DNA of 64,000 bases. Origin: Collybiopsis luxurians FD-317 M1. Its lineage: Eukaryota; Basidiomycota; Agaricomycetes; Agaricales; Omphalotaceae. Made by a program: the position numbers and the translations under genes. The notes below the pieces were generated by a model. That model saw only the letters and a list, made by a program, of their open reading frames with translations. It ran no database searches and was not told the origin of the DNA. Below, in pieces: positions 11,199 to 21,586 of this stretch (position 1 is the first letter of the stretch; each line of letters starts with the position of its first letter). The DNA is taken from positions 124,001 through 188,000 of the forward strand of contig KN834752.1 of assembly GCA_000827265.1 (NCBI GenBank). The letters run 5' to 3'.

Positions 11199-12278
11199 TC
11201 CTCGAGCAGATGAGTCCCGAGTACATGTGCGTCTATTCAGAGTCGCGGTCGGCTACTAGAAGACTGCCTCCAAATTTGAATGGTTACATCGTCAGAAAGC
11301 GGGTTTGGCAGTGACATTTTATGCGAAAATGTATGATGGATTTCATTCCATCAGAGAGGAACGTGCCGCTGCGGTTCAAGGTAGTCTCCGGGCAGTCTAA
11401 ACACAGTGTAGAGCGGTTTATGCAGTGCAATGCATCATTTTGCCTTGAGGATATCAAGTACTTAGACGGAAGTTGAATGAAAGGTGTTGCGGTTAAGCGG
11501 TTAGCGCATTGCCCCATGGTGACCTTGAGTTACAGGGCGTCCCACTAATTGGTTGGATCTGCGTCAACTGCTCGTTCATCGAACTATTCAATGGTTCCGG
11601 ATTTCCCGAAGTTTAGAGAAACAGAAGCACCTGGATCGCGAGAAGTTTGAGTTCGGTCGCCCACTGCGCTGATCTTGTGGATCAGTGATGGAATGAACGA
11701 AGATCAGGGAGACGAGGGGGTAACCTGTTAGGTACCGAAGACCTTCCAACGCGTTGAAAGTCCGACTTTGCCAGTAGCGAATTGAGAAATGAACGGCCCT
11801 GGACAAGCCCTGGAAGTAAAGTAGGCTCCTGGAATCGGTAACTAAAAACCTGCCAGTAGTTGATCGCATAAAGTCACAGTTTGTGCTTTGTACATATACT
11901 TAGTACTACTCGAGTCTCCCCGGATTGGCATTTCACCAATTTTATAGAAAAATACAAGGGCTGTTGATCAGTTCTTTAATCAGCCGCGCGTACGGAATTC
12001 GATAATGGTCAAGGCTGAATCGATGCCCCCGTTTCTCAGAAGTACTTGGAAGTTCGTCGATGCAAGACTTTGTACATGAACTTTTACAGGACCGGACTAG
12101 ATCAGTAGATCCCTCAAATTCCACTCAAGCTAGCGTAATTTAGAAGAAGCGGATGGAAAGAAGATTATTGTCAAATTGTTGTGTAAAATACACACTGTGG
12201 GATTCGAAACAGAGAATTCGCGCCCAAATGGCGCCGACCTAGGCGCTTACATGGCGTGCATGTTCAATCTTCTCTTCG
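11199..12278. other. Intergenic, divergent promoters
   Basis: About 1.1 kb between the secreted protein and TAF8 start codons. Only short ORFs on both strands with no recognisable domain. No tRNA or repeat was seen. Confidence 0.45.
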
Positions 12279-13544
12279 ATGTCCGTTCCACAGACGTCCA
12301 CTACTTCAGCATATTATACTCCAACGCAGTATGCTCCTACTGCAACATACACACCCAACGCCACATACACACCTAATGCACAATTGGCTTCTCTTTTCAA
12401 CAGCTACAACAGTTCATATTCTTTTGGTGGTGTCCCTCAATTAACAGGTCTCAATACTGCCGTGACTACATCCCCTCCACGAAAGCCAACAGGAACCGGA
12501 TCCCTACGTCCATCCTCACCTGTACAAGCTACAGTGACAGATCGAGAAGCCAGCCAGGCGGTGCAAAGGCTGGTTGCGAGTGAGTTGAGAGACGTAGGCT
12601 TTAGTAGCGCAAAGGCGGAAGCAGTGTATGTTCTTGAGATGGAGATTACGAATTGTGAGTTGCCGCATGACCTCAAGAATACTATTTTTCATTCTTTCCA
12701 GTCATTCAGAATCTGTACCAACGGGCACATGAATATGCCAACTTGGCGAATAGATCAGGACCAATTGCCACAGATTTACTACTAGCATCCGAAGAATTTG
12801 ATAGAGAATGGTCTTACGATGTAGCGCCAGAGAAAATGGTTAGTTGGGCGCGAAAAAGGCGGAGGAGGGAGCAAAAGAGGAAAGCAAAAATGGACACTGG
12901 AAGTCAGACGAAGAAGAAATTGATCCATCCACCGTCACTTATTTCCCCACCTTCTCGCTCTCCGTCGCCTGAATTGCTGCAGTCTGACGAAGAAATGGAT
13001 ACTACTGAAAACGACGTCAGTCCAGCTGTCCCAGTAGCCTCTGCGCCAATACCGCTGGCACCTCCCACTGCCCACCCCAGTCATCTATCTCTTACGCCCT
13101 CTATCCCCACGACCACTCCGGCCCCCAAAATCAAGTCTGCGCCGGCAATGACCCTCCGTAACTTGCCCGGTAATCTTCCCAGTCTACCTCCGAAACATAC
13201 ATATTTGCAGACACCGGTGAATCTTTCAGCTTATCGTTGGTCTTATACTCTCTTTCTGACTCTCTTTCCAGGCTCCCACTCGATCACAAGCAGCCAAAAT
13301 TGCACAGAATATCTCCACCAATTCGAATAACCCGTCATCGTCATCGAAAACTCAAAACCAATTACAAATGGAAAAGAAACTTCGAACGGCGTCGCTTGTC
13401 CAGGAGTCACTGAAGAATCTCTTACTGGCCACTGAGGACACAGGAACAAATCAGGAAGATGCTGAGTTGCTAGGGCATATTGTCAATTGGGAGAGTACAA
13501 TAGGGCTACAGAGTGGATTATCGAGGAAAAGATGGAGGGTATGA
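12279..13544 (+). CDS. TAF8: TFIID subunit TAF8
   Basis: TAF8 pairs with TAF10 through a histone fold inside the TFIID general transcription factor in the nucleus. Exons 12279-12654, 12702-13216 and 13272-13544 join in frame to 387 residues. The N-terminus is Tyr/Thr/Pro-rich with a TYTPNA direct repeat. Residues of about 88-160 form the histone fold (SQAVQRLVASELRDVGFSSA, VLEMEITNFIQNLYQRAHEY). A basic stretch follows (ARKRRRREQKRKAK). The TAF8 C-terminal signature LPPKHTYLQTPAP comes late, then a tail with SLVQESLKNLL and LGHIVNW. Its 3' half is the part duplicated twice downstream as broken copies, so this is the functional parent. Confidence 0.87.
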
Positions 13545-13855
13545 CGATGATGAGTTGGTTGCTGAGAGTAAAAATTTACAAGTGGTTTTCGACGCTTTTC
13601 GAAGATGTATGAGTATATTCTAGTATGAAGGGACCGCTTGTAAATGTAGTATGTACGGTACCCTGATAATGTCCATTTTTTCCACGTGCTGCGTTTCCAC
13701 TGATTCATCAACGGTTCCATTTGTTCTTGCCTTCCTTTTTTTTAACTGCCTCTACCTTACGTGTTACACAGAAAAACTATGCAGACACCATCTGGGTGTG
13801 TCTAGTACCGATTGCTCAAGTAGCGGTCGAAATCTAACCTCGGACTGTCAGACCA
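13545..13855. other. Gap between TAF8 and F-box copy 1
   Basis: About 310 bp. Its 3' part (around 13780-13855) is closely repeated upstream of F-box copies 2 and 3 (CAGA(T/C)ACCAT(C/T)..GGGT then CTAG and CAGACCAATG-like ends), so it belongs to the duplicated unit and probably carries the F-box promoter. Confidence 0.5.
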
Positions 13856-15582
13856 ATGTCAGAAAAGAATGCCGCGGCTACCATGTCCGACATAGAAACG
13901 CGGCTCAAACACCTTTTGGATTCTAATGACCCACCTTTACCACTCGACATCCTGGTCATTAATGAAAGCATCGATTTCTTGGACTCATACCTTCAAGAAC
14001 TTCAGAAGGCGATCGGAAAAGTCAAAAAACAAAGGCGAAGATGCGTAGCTCTACTCTGTGGAATCCGCAGGCTTCCGCCGGAGCTCTTGTCGGAGATCTT
14101 TGTTCACGCAGCTTCGGAAAAACTCCCAAATTCGGATTCCAGGAGCGACAGTAATCTTTACCCTGCCTCGCGCGACCTTCCGTTTGTCTTCTCCAGAGTT
14201 TGCCGTCGCTGGCGAGAAATAGCCTTATCTACTCCGGCACTTTGGTCCTGTATCACGCTTGTTCACCGTACCCCTGCTGCTCAGACCAAATATTCCGGTC
14301 TAGTCAATCGCTGTCTGGAGAAATCCAGTTTCTCACCATTATACATTACTCTCAGTGCAGAGCATATGATTGGTCGGGACATGCGGTTGGCAGTGTTTGA
14401 CAGAACCAAGGTCGTTGAAGGAGTTCTGGGTACTCTCAAAGAACTCATGACCCAGATAGATCGCTGGAAGTTCTTTGATTTCTATGTTGGTTCTACCACT
14501 CGACAATTCCAGAGGCCTTGTTCCCTCCTATCCCTTCTACTGGCGCGTCAAATTTATGCACGCTGTGCTACGGTGATATTTCTGACGACGAATCTGAAGC
14601 GGCTCTCTGGATTCATGGGCTCCTATGTGCTTCTCCGAACCTGCTGCACCTCAGCCTTGAAACTGGACGGCTACCGAGCCTCGAGGGTATTTCGTGGAAA
14701 CGCTTGGAAACTTTTGAAGTCTCGTCATTGGAGTTCAAGGATCTCTTCAACATTTTCATGAACTGTCCTGCTCTGAAACGCTGTGCTGTTTCCATGTACG
14801 AATCGGAAGATCCATTTATCCCCACTCCTAATGCCAGCGAGATTACCTTACACTATCTGCACAGCTTTCGTATGACAGAAGCTCGACAGGAAGATATCGT
14901 CGAGGTGTTTAAATGGTTAAATCTGCCTTCATTGAAGACCCTTACACTTGCGGGAGCTGAGGACTTTCATCCTTCCAATCCATGGCCCCCTTTGCCGATC
15001 GCAGATTTCTTGTCAAGGTCTAGATGTCGCCTACAAGCTCTAGCACTTATGAATTTGCCCTTTGAGGAGGACTGGCTCATTTCTACTATTCGTCATTCGT
15101 CCGTTCACGATACGCTGGAAGTCCTGAGGCTCATACAGTAGAATCTAACCGTCACCGACCGATTCCTGCAGCTTCTTACATTCAATTTTACATCGGATCC
15201 CACGAGCCCGCTACCCTCGCCATTCTTTCCGAAACTGAACAATATCTCAATTTACATCAATGGTATCTCCCAACCTGCTCCCTTGAAGCGCCTCGTAGCT
15301 TCTCGATGGTTCGATGCAGGGGCTAGTGATGTTCCGTTGCCAGTGGCGTGCTGGAAAAGGATTGAGATCTATTTCGTCGTCCCTCCAATTCCCAATGGTA
15401 AAGTTTCGATTGCCGACTCTATGAGAAAGCGGTTTCAACGAATTTCTAAAACGACTGAGTTGTACCTTTGGGATATTTTCATGGATATTCGCAGCGCAGA
15501 GGAAGACTTGCCTGGGATTAGAGGCGTATTCCAGGGAATTGAAGACTTGAATACACTTTGGTTTGCAGAAGATACAATATGA
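13856..15582 (+). pseudogene. F-box protein, copy 1, broken
   Basis: First of three tandem F-box genes. The N-terminal half is intact: a helical start (INESIDFLDSYLQELQ), F-box RRLPPELLSEIFVHAAS and VFSRVCRRWREIALSTPALW. Compared with copies 2 and 3 it has lost one base near 14494 (GGTTCTACC against GGTTCCTACC), which shifts the frame after DFYVGST. A TAG at 15139-15141 replaces the TGG tryptophan codon of the other copies. Beyond each lesion the proper frame resumes with clear homology (PPIPSTGASNLCTL; TDRFLQLLTFNFTSD; KRLVASRWFDAG). A truncated protein of about 215-300 residues with the F-box but without the C-terminal repeats could still be made. F-box proteins link substrates to SCF ubiquitin ligases; the target is unknown. 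Confidence 0.85.
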
Positions 15583-15660
15583 TGTACCTTTTGCCCTCAC
15601 ACCATGTTGTATTCCATTTTGCTCCTTCTAACAAACGTCAGTCGTCAGTTCAGTCGTTAA

Positions 15661-16140
15661 TGTCAGACAATCGCTTCATTCGGATGTGACAGTTTATCTA
15701 TATATCTCTTACTCCCTCTGTCTCTTCGACTACTTCAGCCCCCAAAAGCGAATCTGCACGCGGAATGACCCTCTATGGAGTAACTTGCCCGGTGATCTTC
15801 CCAGTCAACCGGCGAAATACCATAGTTAAGATATCGGTGAATCTTTCATGTCAACCTCGGTTCTACATATTTTTCTAACGACTTTCTAGGATCCAACTCA
15901 ATTGCAAGTCGCCCGAAGTGTACAGAATACTTCTGCCCACTTGAATAATCCATCGAAATCTGATTGGCCACTGAGGAGATAGAAACAAGTCAGGAAGAGG
16001 CTGGGTTGCTGGCCCATATCGTCAACGTACGATTAGCTTGCAGAGCGCATGTTGAAGGCGATGCGCTGTTTGCTGAGAGCGGATGTTTCCGGCGGTTTGC
16101 GAACGCTTTTCGGACTTGTACGACTGTAACCTAAGTAGCA
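15661..16140 (+). pseudogene. TAF8 3' remnant (unit B)
   Basis: A degraded copy of the end of TAF8. It retains the CTCCCTCTGTC.., CCCCAAAAGCGAATCTGC and GGTGAATCTTTCA intron start, a TTTCTAGGATCCAACTCAATTGC acceptor region and the TTGGCCACTGAGGA..ACAAGTCAGGAAGA block. Stops, deletions (for example within the Ser-rich stretch) and absence of the histone-fold exon show that it is non-functional. Confidence 0.75.
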
Positions 16141-16204
16141 TGAAGGGATTGCGTGCACCTCCATCGGAGTCCAGTACTGAGTTTGGCTACTTTCCACGTG
16201 CGAT

Positions 16205-16540
16205 CATGATACTTTCCTTCCTATAAGATAGGCGTGTCGTCTTTGAGATATGTAATGAGTATGGAGATACGAAAGAGAGGGGAGTAGGTAGAAGAGAGAG
16301 TGGGGTTTTGGGCTGGGGTTGACCCGGCGCGCGGGTGGGCAACAAACGCGCACAAGAAATGGGCAAAGCCTGGAGTGCCTCAGAGTCAAGGCACTAGAGT
16401 GGGAAGTGAATGAGGGGAAGTAAATAAGTGGGCAGTAAATGGGTGGGTGGGCGAAGAGGGTACGTTAAGCGCCCGTAGGCGCCTGGATGCCCTATCATAT
16501 CCTCTGAGAAGCTCACACGCTCACTTCTCTCGGACTTTAG
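16205..16540. other. Insertion of about 330 bp unique to unit B
   Basis: Between the shared CTACTTTCCACGTGC motif and the shared GCTCCTTCAACG motif, unit B holds extra purine-rich DNA absent from units A and C, with GTGGGTGGGCGAAG-type G-rich runs and a small hairpin (AGTGCCT..AGGCACT near 16373-16396). I see no terminal inverted repeat or coding capacity; the boundaries are approximate. Confidence 0.45.
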
Positions 16541-16637
16541 CTCCTTCAACGTTCAACGTGTTGCAGATACCATCCGGGTATTTCTAGTGCTGACTGCCCG
16601 AGTAGTAGTCAAATTCTAACATTGAATCCTTAGACCA

Positions 16638-18362
16638 ATGCCAAAAAAGAATGCCAAGGCTACCATGTCCGACATAGAAACGCAGCTCAAACACCTTTGG
16701 GATTCTAATGACCCTCCTTTACCGCTCGACATCCCGATCATTAATGAGAGCATCGATTTTTTGGACTCATATCTTCAAGAACTCCAGACGATAGCAGAAA
16801 AAGTCGAAAGACAAAGGCGACGATGTAAAGGTTTACTCTCTGTGGTCCGCAGGCTTCCAGTGGAGATCCTGTCGGAAATCTTCGTCCACGCTACTTTAGA
16901 GGACCTTCCGACAACGGGTCCCAGGGACTACAATTTCTGTTACCCCACCTCGTGTAACCATCCGTTTGTCTTCTCGAAGGTGTGCCATCGCTGGCGGGAA
17001 GTAGCATTATCTACTCCGATGCTTTGGTCCTGTATCACGCTCATTCACCGTACGCCTGCTGCCCAGACCAAATACTCCGGTCTAGTCAATCGCTATTTGG
17101 AGAAATCACGTCTCTCTCCATTGTACATTACTCTCAACGTGGAGCAGCCTGTTGAGTGGAATAATCGGCTTGCGGAGTCCGACAAACTCAAGGTTGTTAA
17201 AGGAGCTTTAGGTACTCTCAGTGAACTCATGAGCCAGTCAGACCGCTGGAAATTCTTCGATTTCTACTCTGGTTCCTACCACTCGACAATTCCAGTGACC
17301 TCGTTCCCTCCTATTCCTTCTACCGGCATGTCAAATCTATCCACGCTGTATTATGCTGATGATTCTGTCGCCGAGTCTGAGGCGGCCCTCTGGATTCGTG
17401 AGCTTCTACGCGCGTCTCCAAACCTGCTGCACCTCAACCTCGCTGCTGGACGGACACCGAGCCTTGAAAGCATTTCATGGAAACACTTAGAGACTTTTGA
17501 AGCTTCTTTATTGGAGCTCAAAGATCTCTTTAATGTTCTCATGAACTGTCCTGCTCTCGAAAGCTGTGACGTGACCTTGCGCGAATCGGAAGACCCCTTT
17601 ATACCAGCTTATGCTGGCGAGATTATCTTACGCCATCTGCACAGCTTTCGTCTGACAGAAGCTCAACAGGAAGATGTTGCCAAGGTGTTAAAATGGGCGA
17701 CTCTACCTACACTTAAGACACTTACTCTCGAGGGAGTTCATCACCTTCATCCCCTCGATATAGGGCCCCCCTTGGCAATTGCAGATTTCTTGTCAAGGTC
17801 CCAGTGTCATCTGGAATCTCTAGCACTTGAGAACTTGTCCTTCGAGGAGGAGTGGCTCATTTCCAATATCTGTCATCCATCTATTCATGATACACTGGAA
17901 GTCTTGAGGATCAAACAGTGGAAGACAACCGTAAGCGACCAATTCTTACAGCTTCTTACATTCAATTTTTCATCGAATTCTACGAGCCCATTACCCTCGC
18001 TATTCTTTCCGAAACTTACCAATATCTCAATATCCGTCAATGGCATGTCCCAACCTGCACCCCTAAAACGTCTCGTAGCTTCTCGGTGGTTTGATACTGA
18101 GGCTGAAGATGTTCCGTTACCAGTGGCGTGCTTGAAAGCGATTCAGATCTGGTTTGTTGTTCCTCGTATTCCCAATGGTAAAATTTCGGTTGCCGACTCC
18201 ATGAGAAGGAGGTTCCAACGAATTTCTAAGACAACTGAGCTTTACCTTTGGGATTCCGTGATGGATTCGTATGTAGCAGATGCAGAATTTCCAGGGTTCG
18301 AAGACCTATTCTGGGGAATTGAAGACTTGAACATACTTTGGTATCCAGAAGATTCAGTATAA
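16638..18362 (+). CDS. F-box protein, copy 2 (intact, 574 aa)
   Basis: Intronless. A helical N-terminus (INESIDFLDSYLQELQ then a basic VERQRRRC) leads to the F-box at about residues 70-90 (RRLPVEILSEIFVHATL), then VFSKVCHRWREVALSTPMLW. The remainder has leucine-rich-repeat-like segments (SPNLLHLNLAAG; LPTLKTLTLEGVHHLHP; LESLALENLSFEEEWLIS) for substrate binding. An alternative start is MSDIETQLKHLWD, 11 codons in; the SEKNAAATMSDIET/KKNAKATMSDIET context in all copies makes the upstream Met usable too. It is presumed to be a substrate receptor of an SCF E3 ligase. It is 5' flanked by a TAF8 remnant and the unit-B insertion. Confidence 0.85.
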   Translation: MPKKNAKATMSDIETQLKHLWDSNDPPLPLDIPIINESIDFLDSYLQELQTIAEKVERQRRRCKGLLSVVRRLPVEILSEIFVHATLEDLPTTGPRDYNFCYPTSCNHPFVFSKVCHRWREVALSTPMLWSCITLIHRTPAAQTKYSGLVNRYLEKSRLSPLYITLNVEQPVEWNNRLAESDKLKVVKGALGTLSELMSQSDRWKFFDFYSGSYHSTIPVTSFPPIPSTGMSNLSTLYYADDSVAESEAALWIRELLRASPNLLHLNLAAGRTPSLESISWKHLETFEASLLELKDLFNVLMNCPALESCDVTLRESEDPFIPAYAGEIILRHLHSFRLTEAQQEDVAKVLKWATLPTLKTLTLEGVHHLHPLDIGPPLAIADFLSRSQCHLESLALENLSFEEEWLISNICHPSIHDTLEVLRIKQWKTTVSDQFLQLLTFNFSSNSTSPLPSLFFPKLTNISISVNGMSQPAPLKRLVASRWFDTEAEDVPLPVACLKAIQIWFVVPRIPNGKISVADSMRRRFQRISKTTELYLWDSVMDSYVADAEFPGFEDLFWGIEDLNILWYPEDSV

Positions 18363-18455
18363 TGTATCTTTTGCACCCAATTTATTTCCACGATGTCATG
18401 TTGTATTCCATTAATTGGCTTCTTCCAACTAACGTCAGTCGTCAGTTCAGTTGTT

Positions 18456-18880
18456 AGAGCTTGGATTGAGGCTATCTTGATCACTCCCTCTGTCCCTACG
18501 ATCACCTCGGCACCCAAACCTGAATCCGCGCTGGTTAGGTCAGGTAAGGTAAGCTTTATCAACGAGTTAAATGAACTTCTGTACGGTAATTATAACTTGC
18601 CCAGTAACCTACCCAGTCAACCACCGAAACACCTAGGGTATACTTACAGATATGGGTGATCTTTCATATAATTGTCGGTTTTACGCTCTTTTTCTCACTT
18701 ACTTCCAGGCTACGACTCAATCGCAGGCTGCCCGGAGTGCACAGAATACTTCTGCCCATTCGAATAATCCACGGGCCACTGAGGACACAGACTCAAATCA
18801 GGAAGATGCTGAGCCGTTGGCCCCATATCATCAACGTACGGTTGGCTTACAGGTGTTGAAGACGAATAGCTGTTTGCTGA
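18456..18880 (+). pseudogene. TAF8 3' remnant (unit C)
   Basis: A second degraded copy of the TAF8 end. It retains CCTACGATCACCTCGGC.., AACTTGCCCAGTAACCTACC, CAACCACCGAAACACC, a GGTGATCTTTCA intron start, a CTTCCAGGCTACGACTCAATC acceptor and GCCACTGAGGACACAGACTC. It has small insertions (for example TAGGTCAGGTAAGG) and has lost the LRTASLVQESLKN segment, so it cannot encode the TAF8 tail. It is closer to TAF8 than the unit-B remnant. Confidence 0.75.
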
Positions 18881-18960
18881 GAGTAAAAGTTTACAGCGGT
18901 TTGCGAAACTTTCAGACTTGTACAATAGTTTATTCTGCACCCCATACTCTGCACCTCCAT

Positions 18961-18990
18961 CAGCCTCTATCAGCCTCCATCAGCCTCCAT
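18961..18990 (+). repeat. 10-bp tandem repeat x3 (CAGCCTCCAT)
   Basis: Three adjacent 10-mers (CAGCCTCTAT, CAGCCTCCAT, CAGCCTCCAT), expanded only in unit C; unit B has a single GCACCTCCAT at the homologous place. Confidence 0.8.
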
Positions 18991-19189
18991 CGGAGTGGCA
19001 TTACTGAGCTTGACTACTTTCCACGTGCTACGTTCCCAGCTATTCATTTAATAATGAATGATTGAAATTCCATCCGTCCTTTTTGACTCCTTCAACGCGT
19101 TGCACAGCAGTCTTGCAGATACCATTCGGGTGTGTCTAGTGCTACCTGTTTGAATAGTAGTTGAAATCTAACCTTAGACCGCCAGACCA

Positions 19190-20926
19190 ATGCCAAAACA
19201 AAATGCCAAGGCTACCATGTCCGACATAGAAATGCGGCTCAGGCACCTTTTGGATTCTAATGACCCTCCTTTACCGCTCGACATCCCGGTCATTAATGAA
19301 AGCATCGATTTCTTAGACTCATATCTTCTAAAGCTTCAGACGATGGTTGGAAAAGTAAAAAAACAAAGGCGAAGATGCATAGCTTTACTTTCTGGAATCC
19401 GCATGCTTCCGCCGGAGATCTTGTCGGAGATCTTTGTCTACGCTGCTTCAGAGAATCTCCCGACAATAGACTCTAGGCACTACGCTTTTCTGTATCCCAA
19501 CTTCCACGACCTTCCGTTTGTCTTCTCCAAGGTTTGTCGTCGCTGGCGGGAAGTAGCAATATCTACTCCGGCGCTTTGGTCCTGCATCACGCTCATTCAC
19601 CGTACGCCTGCTACCCAGACCAAACATTCCGCTCTAGTCGATCACTGTTTGGGGAGATCGCGTCTCTCTCCGATGTACATCACTCTCAGGGTTCAGCGTA
19701 GTTTCGGGCCAGATGAGCAGTTGGAGGAGTCTGACAAGCGCAAGGTCATTGAAGGAGCGTTAGGTACTCTTGGAGAACTCGTGAAACAGATAGACTGCTG
19801 GAAATTCTTCGATTTTTACACTGGGTCCTTCCACTCGATAACTTCGGTGCCCTCATTCCCTGATATTCCTTCTACCGGCGCGCCAAATCTATCCACACTG
19901 TGCTATAGTGGATTTGACGGCGAATCCGATATCGAGTCTGAAGCAGCTCTCTGGATTTATAAGCTTCTAGGTGTTTCTCCGAACCTGCTGCATCTCAACC
20001 TCCATACTGATCACCTGCCGAGCCTCAAGGGTATTTCATGGAAGCGCTTGGAGACTTTTGAAGCTTCTCCGTTGGAGCTCAAGGATCTTTTCAATGTTCT
20101 CATGAATTGTCCTGCTCTCGAAAGCTGCGACGTGACCTTGCACGATTCGGAAGATCCCTTTATACCAGCTTTTGACATTGGGGAGATTACCTTACGCCGC
20201 CTGCACAGCTTTCGTCTTACAGCAGTTCAAGAGGAAGACGTTGCCAGTGTGTTTCGATGGTTGAATCTGCCTGCACTTAAGACACTTACTCTCGAGGGTG
20301 CCGATAATCTTGACCCCTTCCAATCATGGGTCCCCTTGCCGATCGCAGATTTCTTGTCGAGGTCCAAGTGTTGCCTGGAGTCTCTAGCACTTGTGGATCT
20401 GCCCTTTGAGGAGGAGTGGCTTATTTCTAATATCTGTCATCCGTCCATTCACGACACACTGGAATCCCTGAGGATCGAACGGTGGAAAGTAACTGTAAGC
20501 GACCGATTCCTGCAGCTTCTAACATTCACTTTTTCCTCAAATTCTTTGAACCCGTTGCCCTCCCCGTTCTTTCCGAAACTTAGCGATATCTCAATCTCTA
20601 TTAATGGCATCTCTCAATCTGCTTTCCTGAAGCGTCTCGTAGCTTCTCGGTGGTTTGACAGTGCGGCTAATGATGTCCCATTGCCAGTGGCGTGCTTGAC
20701 AAGGATTCAGATCTGTTTTGTTGTCCCTCGTATTCCCAATGGTAAAGTTTCGGTCGCCAACTCGATGGAATGGAGGTTCGAACGAATTTCTAAAACGACC
20801 GAGCTAGAGTTTTGGGATGCTGTGATGGATTCTTATGAAGAAGAAGAAGCATTTCCGGGGATTGAAGACGTATTCTGGGGTAGTGAAGACTTGAACAAAC
20901 TTCCGTGGCCCCAAGATAGATTATGA
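19190..20926 (+). CDS. F-box protein, copy 3 (intact, 578 aa)
   Basis: Intronless paralogue of copy 2. F-box at about residues 70-90 (RMLPPEILSEIFVYAAS) then VFSKVCRRWREVAISTPALW. The C-terminal leucine-rich part includes LPALKTLTLEGADNLDP and LESLALVDLPFEEEWLIS, then KRLVASRWFDSAANDVPLPV and the conserved FVVPRIPNGKVSVANSM. Small indels relative to copy 2 (for example FDIGE against YAGE, and the GFDGESDIESEAALW segment) keep frame, which points to selection. Probable SCF ubiquitin-ligase receptor; target unknown. Confidence 0.86.
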   Translation: MPKQNAKATMSDIEMRLRHLLDSNDPPLPLDIPVINESIDFLDSYLLKLQTMVGKVKKQRRRCIALLSGIRMLPPEILSEIFVYAASENLPTIDSRHYAFLYPNFHDLPFVFSKVCRRWREVAISTPALWSCITLIHRTPATQTKHSALVDHCLGRSRLSPMYITLRVQRSFGPDEQLEESDKRKVIEGALGTLGELVKQIDCWKFFDFYTGSFHSITSVPSFPDIPSTGAPNLSTLCYSGFDGESDIESEAALWIYKLLGVSPNLLHLNLHTDHLPSLKGISWKRLETFEASPLELKDLFNVLMNCPALESCDVTLHDSEDPFIPAFDIGEITLRRLHSFRLTAVQEEDVASVFRWLNLPALKTLTLEGADNLDPFQSWVPLPIADFLSRSKCCLESLALVDLPFEEEWLISNICHPSIHDTLESLRIERWKVTVSDRFLQLLTFTFSSNSLNPLPSPFFPKLSDISISINGISQSAFLKRLVASRWFDSAANDVPLPVACLTRIQICFVVPRIPNGKVSVANSMEWRFERISKTTELEFWDAVMDSYEEEEAFPGIEDVFWGSEDLNKLPWPQDRL

Positions 20927-21586
20927 TGTGCTTCTCTCAATTTGTTTCCACGGTGTTATGTTGTATTCCATGCGTGCTCCATCATTTACTCGTGCCTCGT
21001 AGATACAGCATTTTGCTCCTTCCAACAAACGTCAGTCGTCAGTTCAGTCGTTAGCGCTTGGAGCTAGGCAATCTCTTGATTCGGATGTGACACATTGAAC
21101 CTACTGGAAACCAGTTCCTGCAGAGACAAAAATAGCTGCGTGGACGACTCAGTTAGGCTATACAAACTATCTGGCCCGCATTGCATCCACGACTGCTCAA
21201 ATACATCGACCATCGATGATGGTAAACCAGTCAACCGCAACGGAAGAGTGGATCAGGCGTTGTCTTCATCAATGATTCTTAGCCCTCTCTTGAATGTAAT
21301 GTGTATCAGATGTGTATATAGCAGGTGCGATTTTTGGCTGTAATTTGAGGATACGGCAAGGAGGAAGAGATGGAGAAGATTGCATCACACGGGAATCAGC
21401 GACAAGAGGACATTTTTTTATTCAAAGGAAATAAGTAACCCCTTCTTCGTCTTTACCTACTGCAATCTCTCATTCAACAATTCTATCAAGTTTTTATTTC
21501 TAGGCTGTAGTTCTTGGACAAGGTTCTGAGAGGGGGCGCGTCAACACTCTCGCGACTCGAAGGATTGTGGACCTATCGCCGCGACG
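20927..21586. other. Intergenic
   Basis: 660 bp. The first 165 bp are the duplicated F-box 3' flank. The rest is unique and must hold the promoter of the following membrane-protein gene; a T-run lies at about 21414-21420. The 82-codon ORF at 21095 has no support. Confidence 0.45.

Larger units (their letters stand above)
13217..15660 (+). repeat. Tandem segmental duplication, unit A (TAF8 3' end + F-box 1)
   Basis: First of three tandem units of about 2.5-2.8 kb. It comprises the last TAF8 intron/exon, the spacer and F-box copy 1, ending in a shared 3' flank (AACGTCAGTCGTCAGTTCAG at about 15634) found again after copies 2 (about 18431) and 3 (about 21026). Confidence 0.85.
15661..18455 (+). 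repeat. Tandem segmental duplication, unit B
   Basis: Second unit: TAF8 3' remnant, unit-specific insertion of about 330 bp, F-box copy 2 and the shared 3' flank. Confidence 0.8.
18456..21092 (+). repeat. Tandem segmental duplication, unit C
   Basis: Third unit: TAF8 3' remnant, short spacer, F-box copy 3, and the 3' flank with AACGTCAGTCGTCAGTTCAG and TTCGGATGTGACA, also present after copy 1. Confidence 0.8.
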
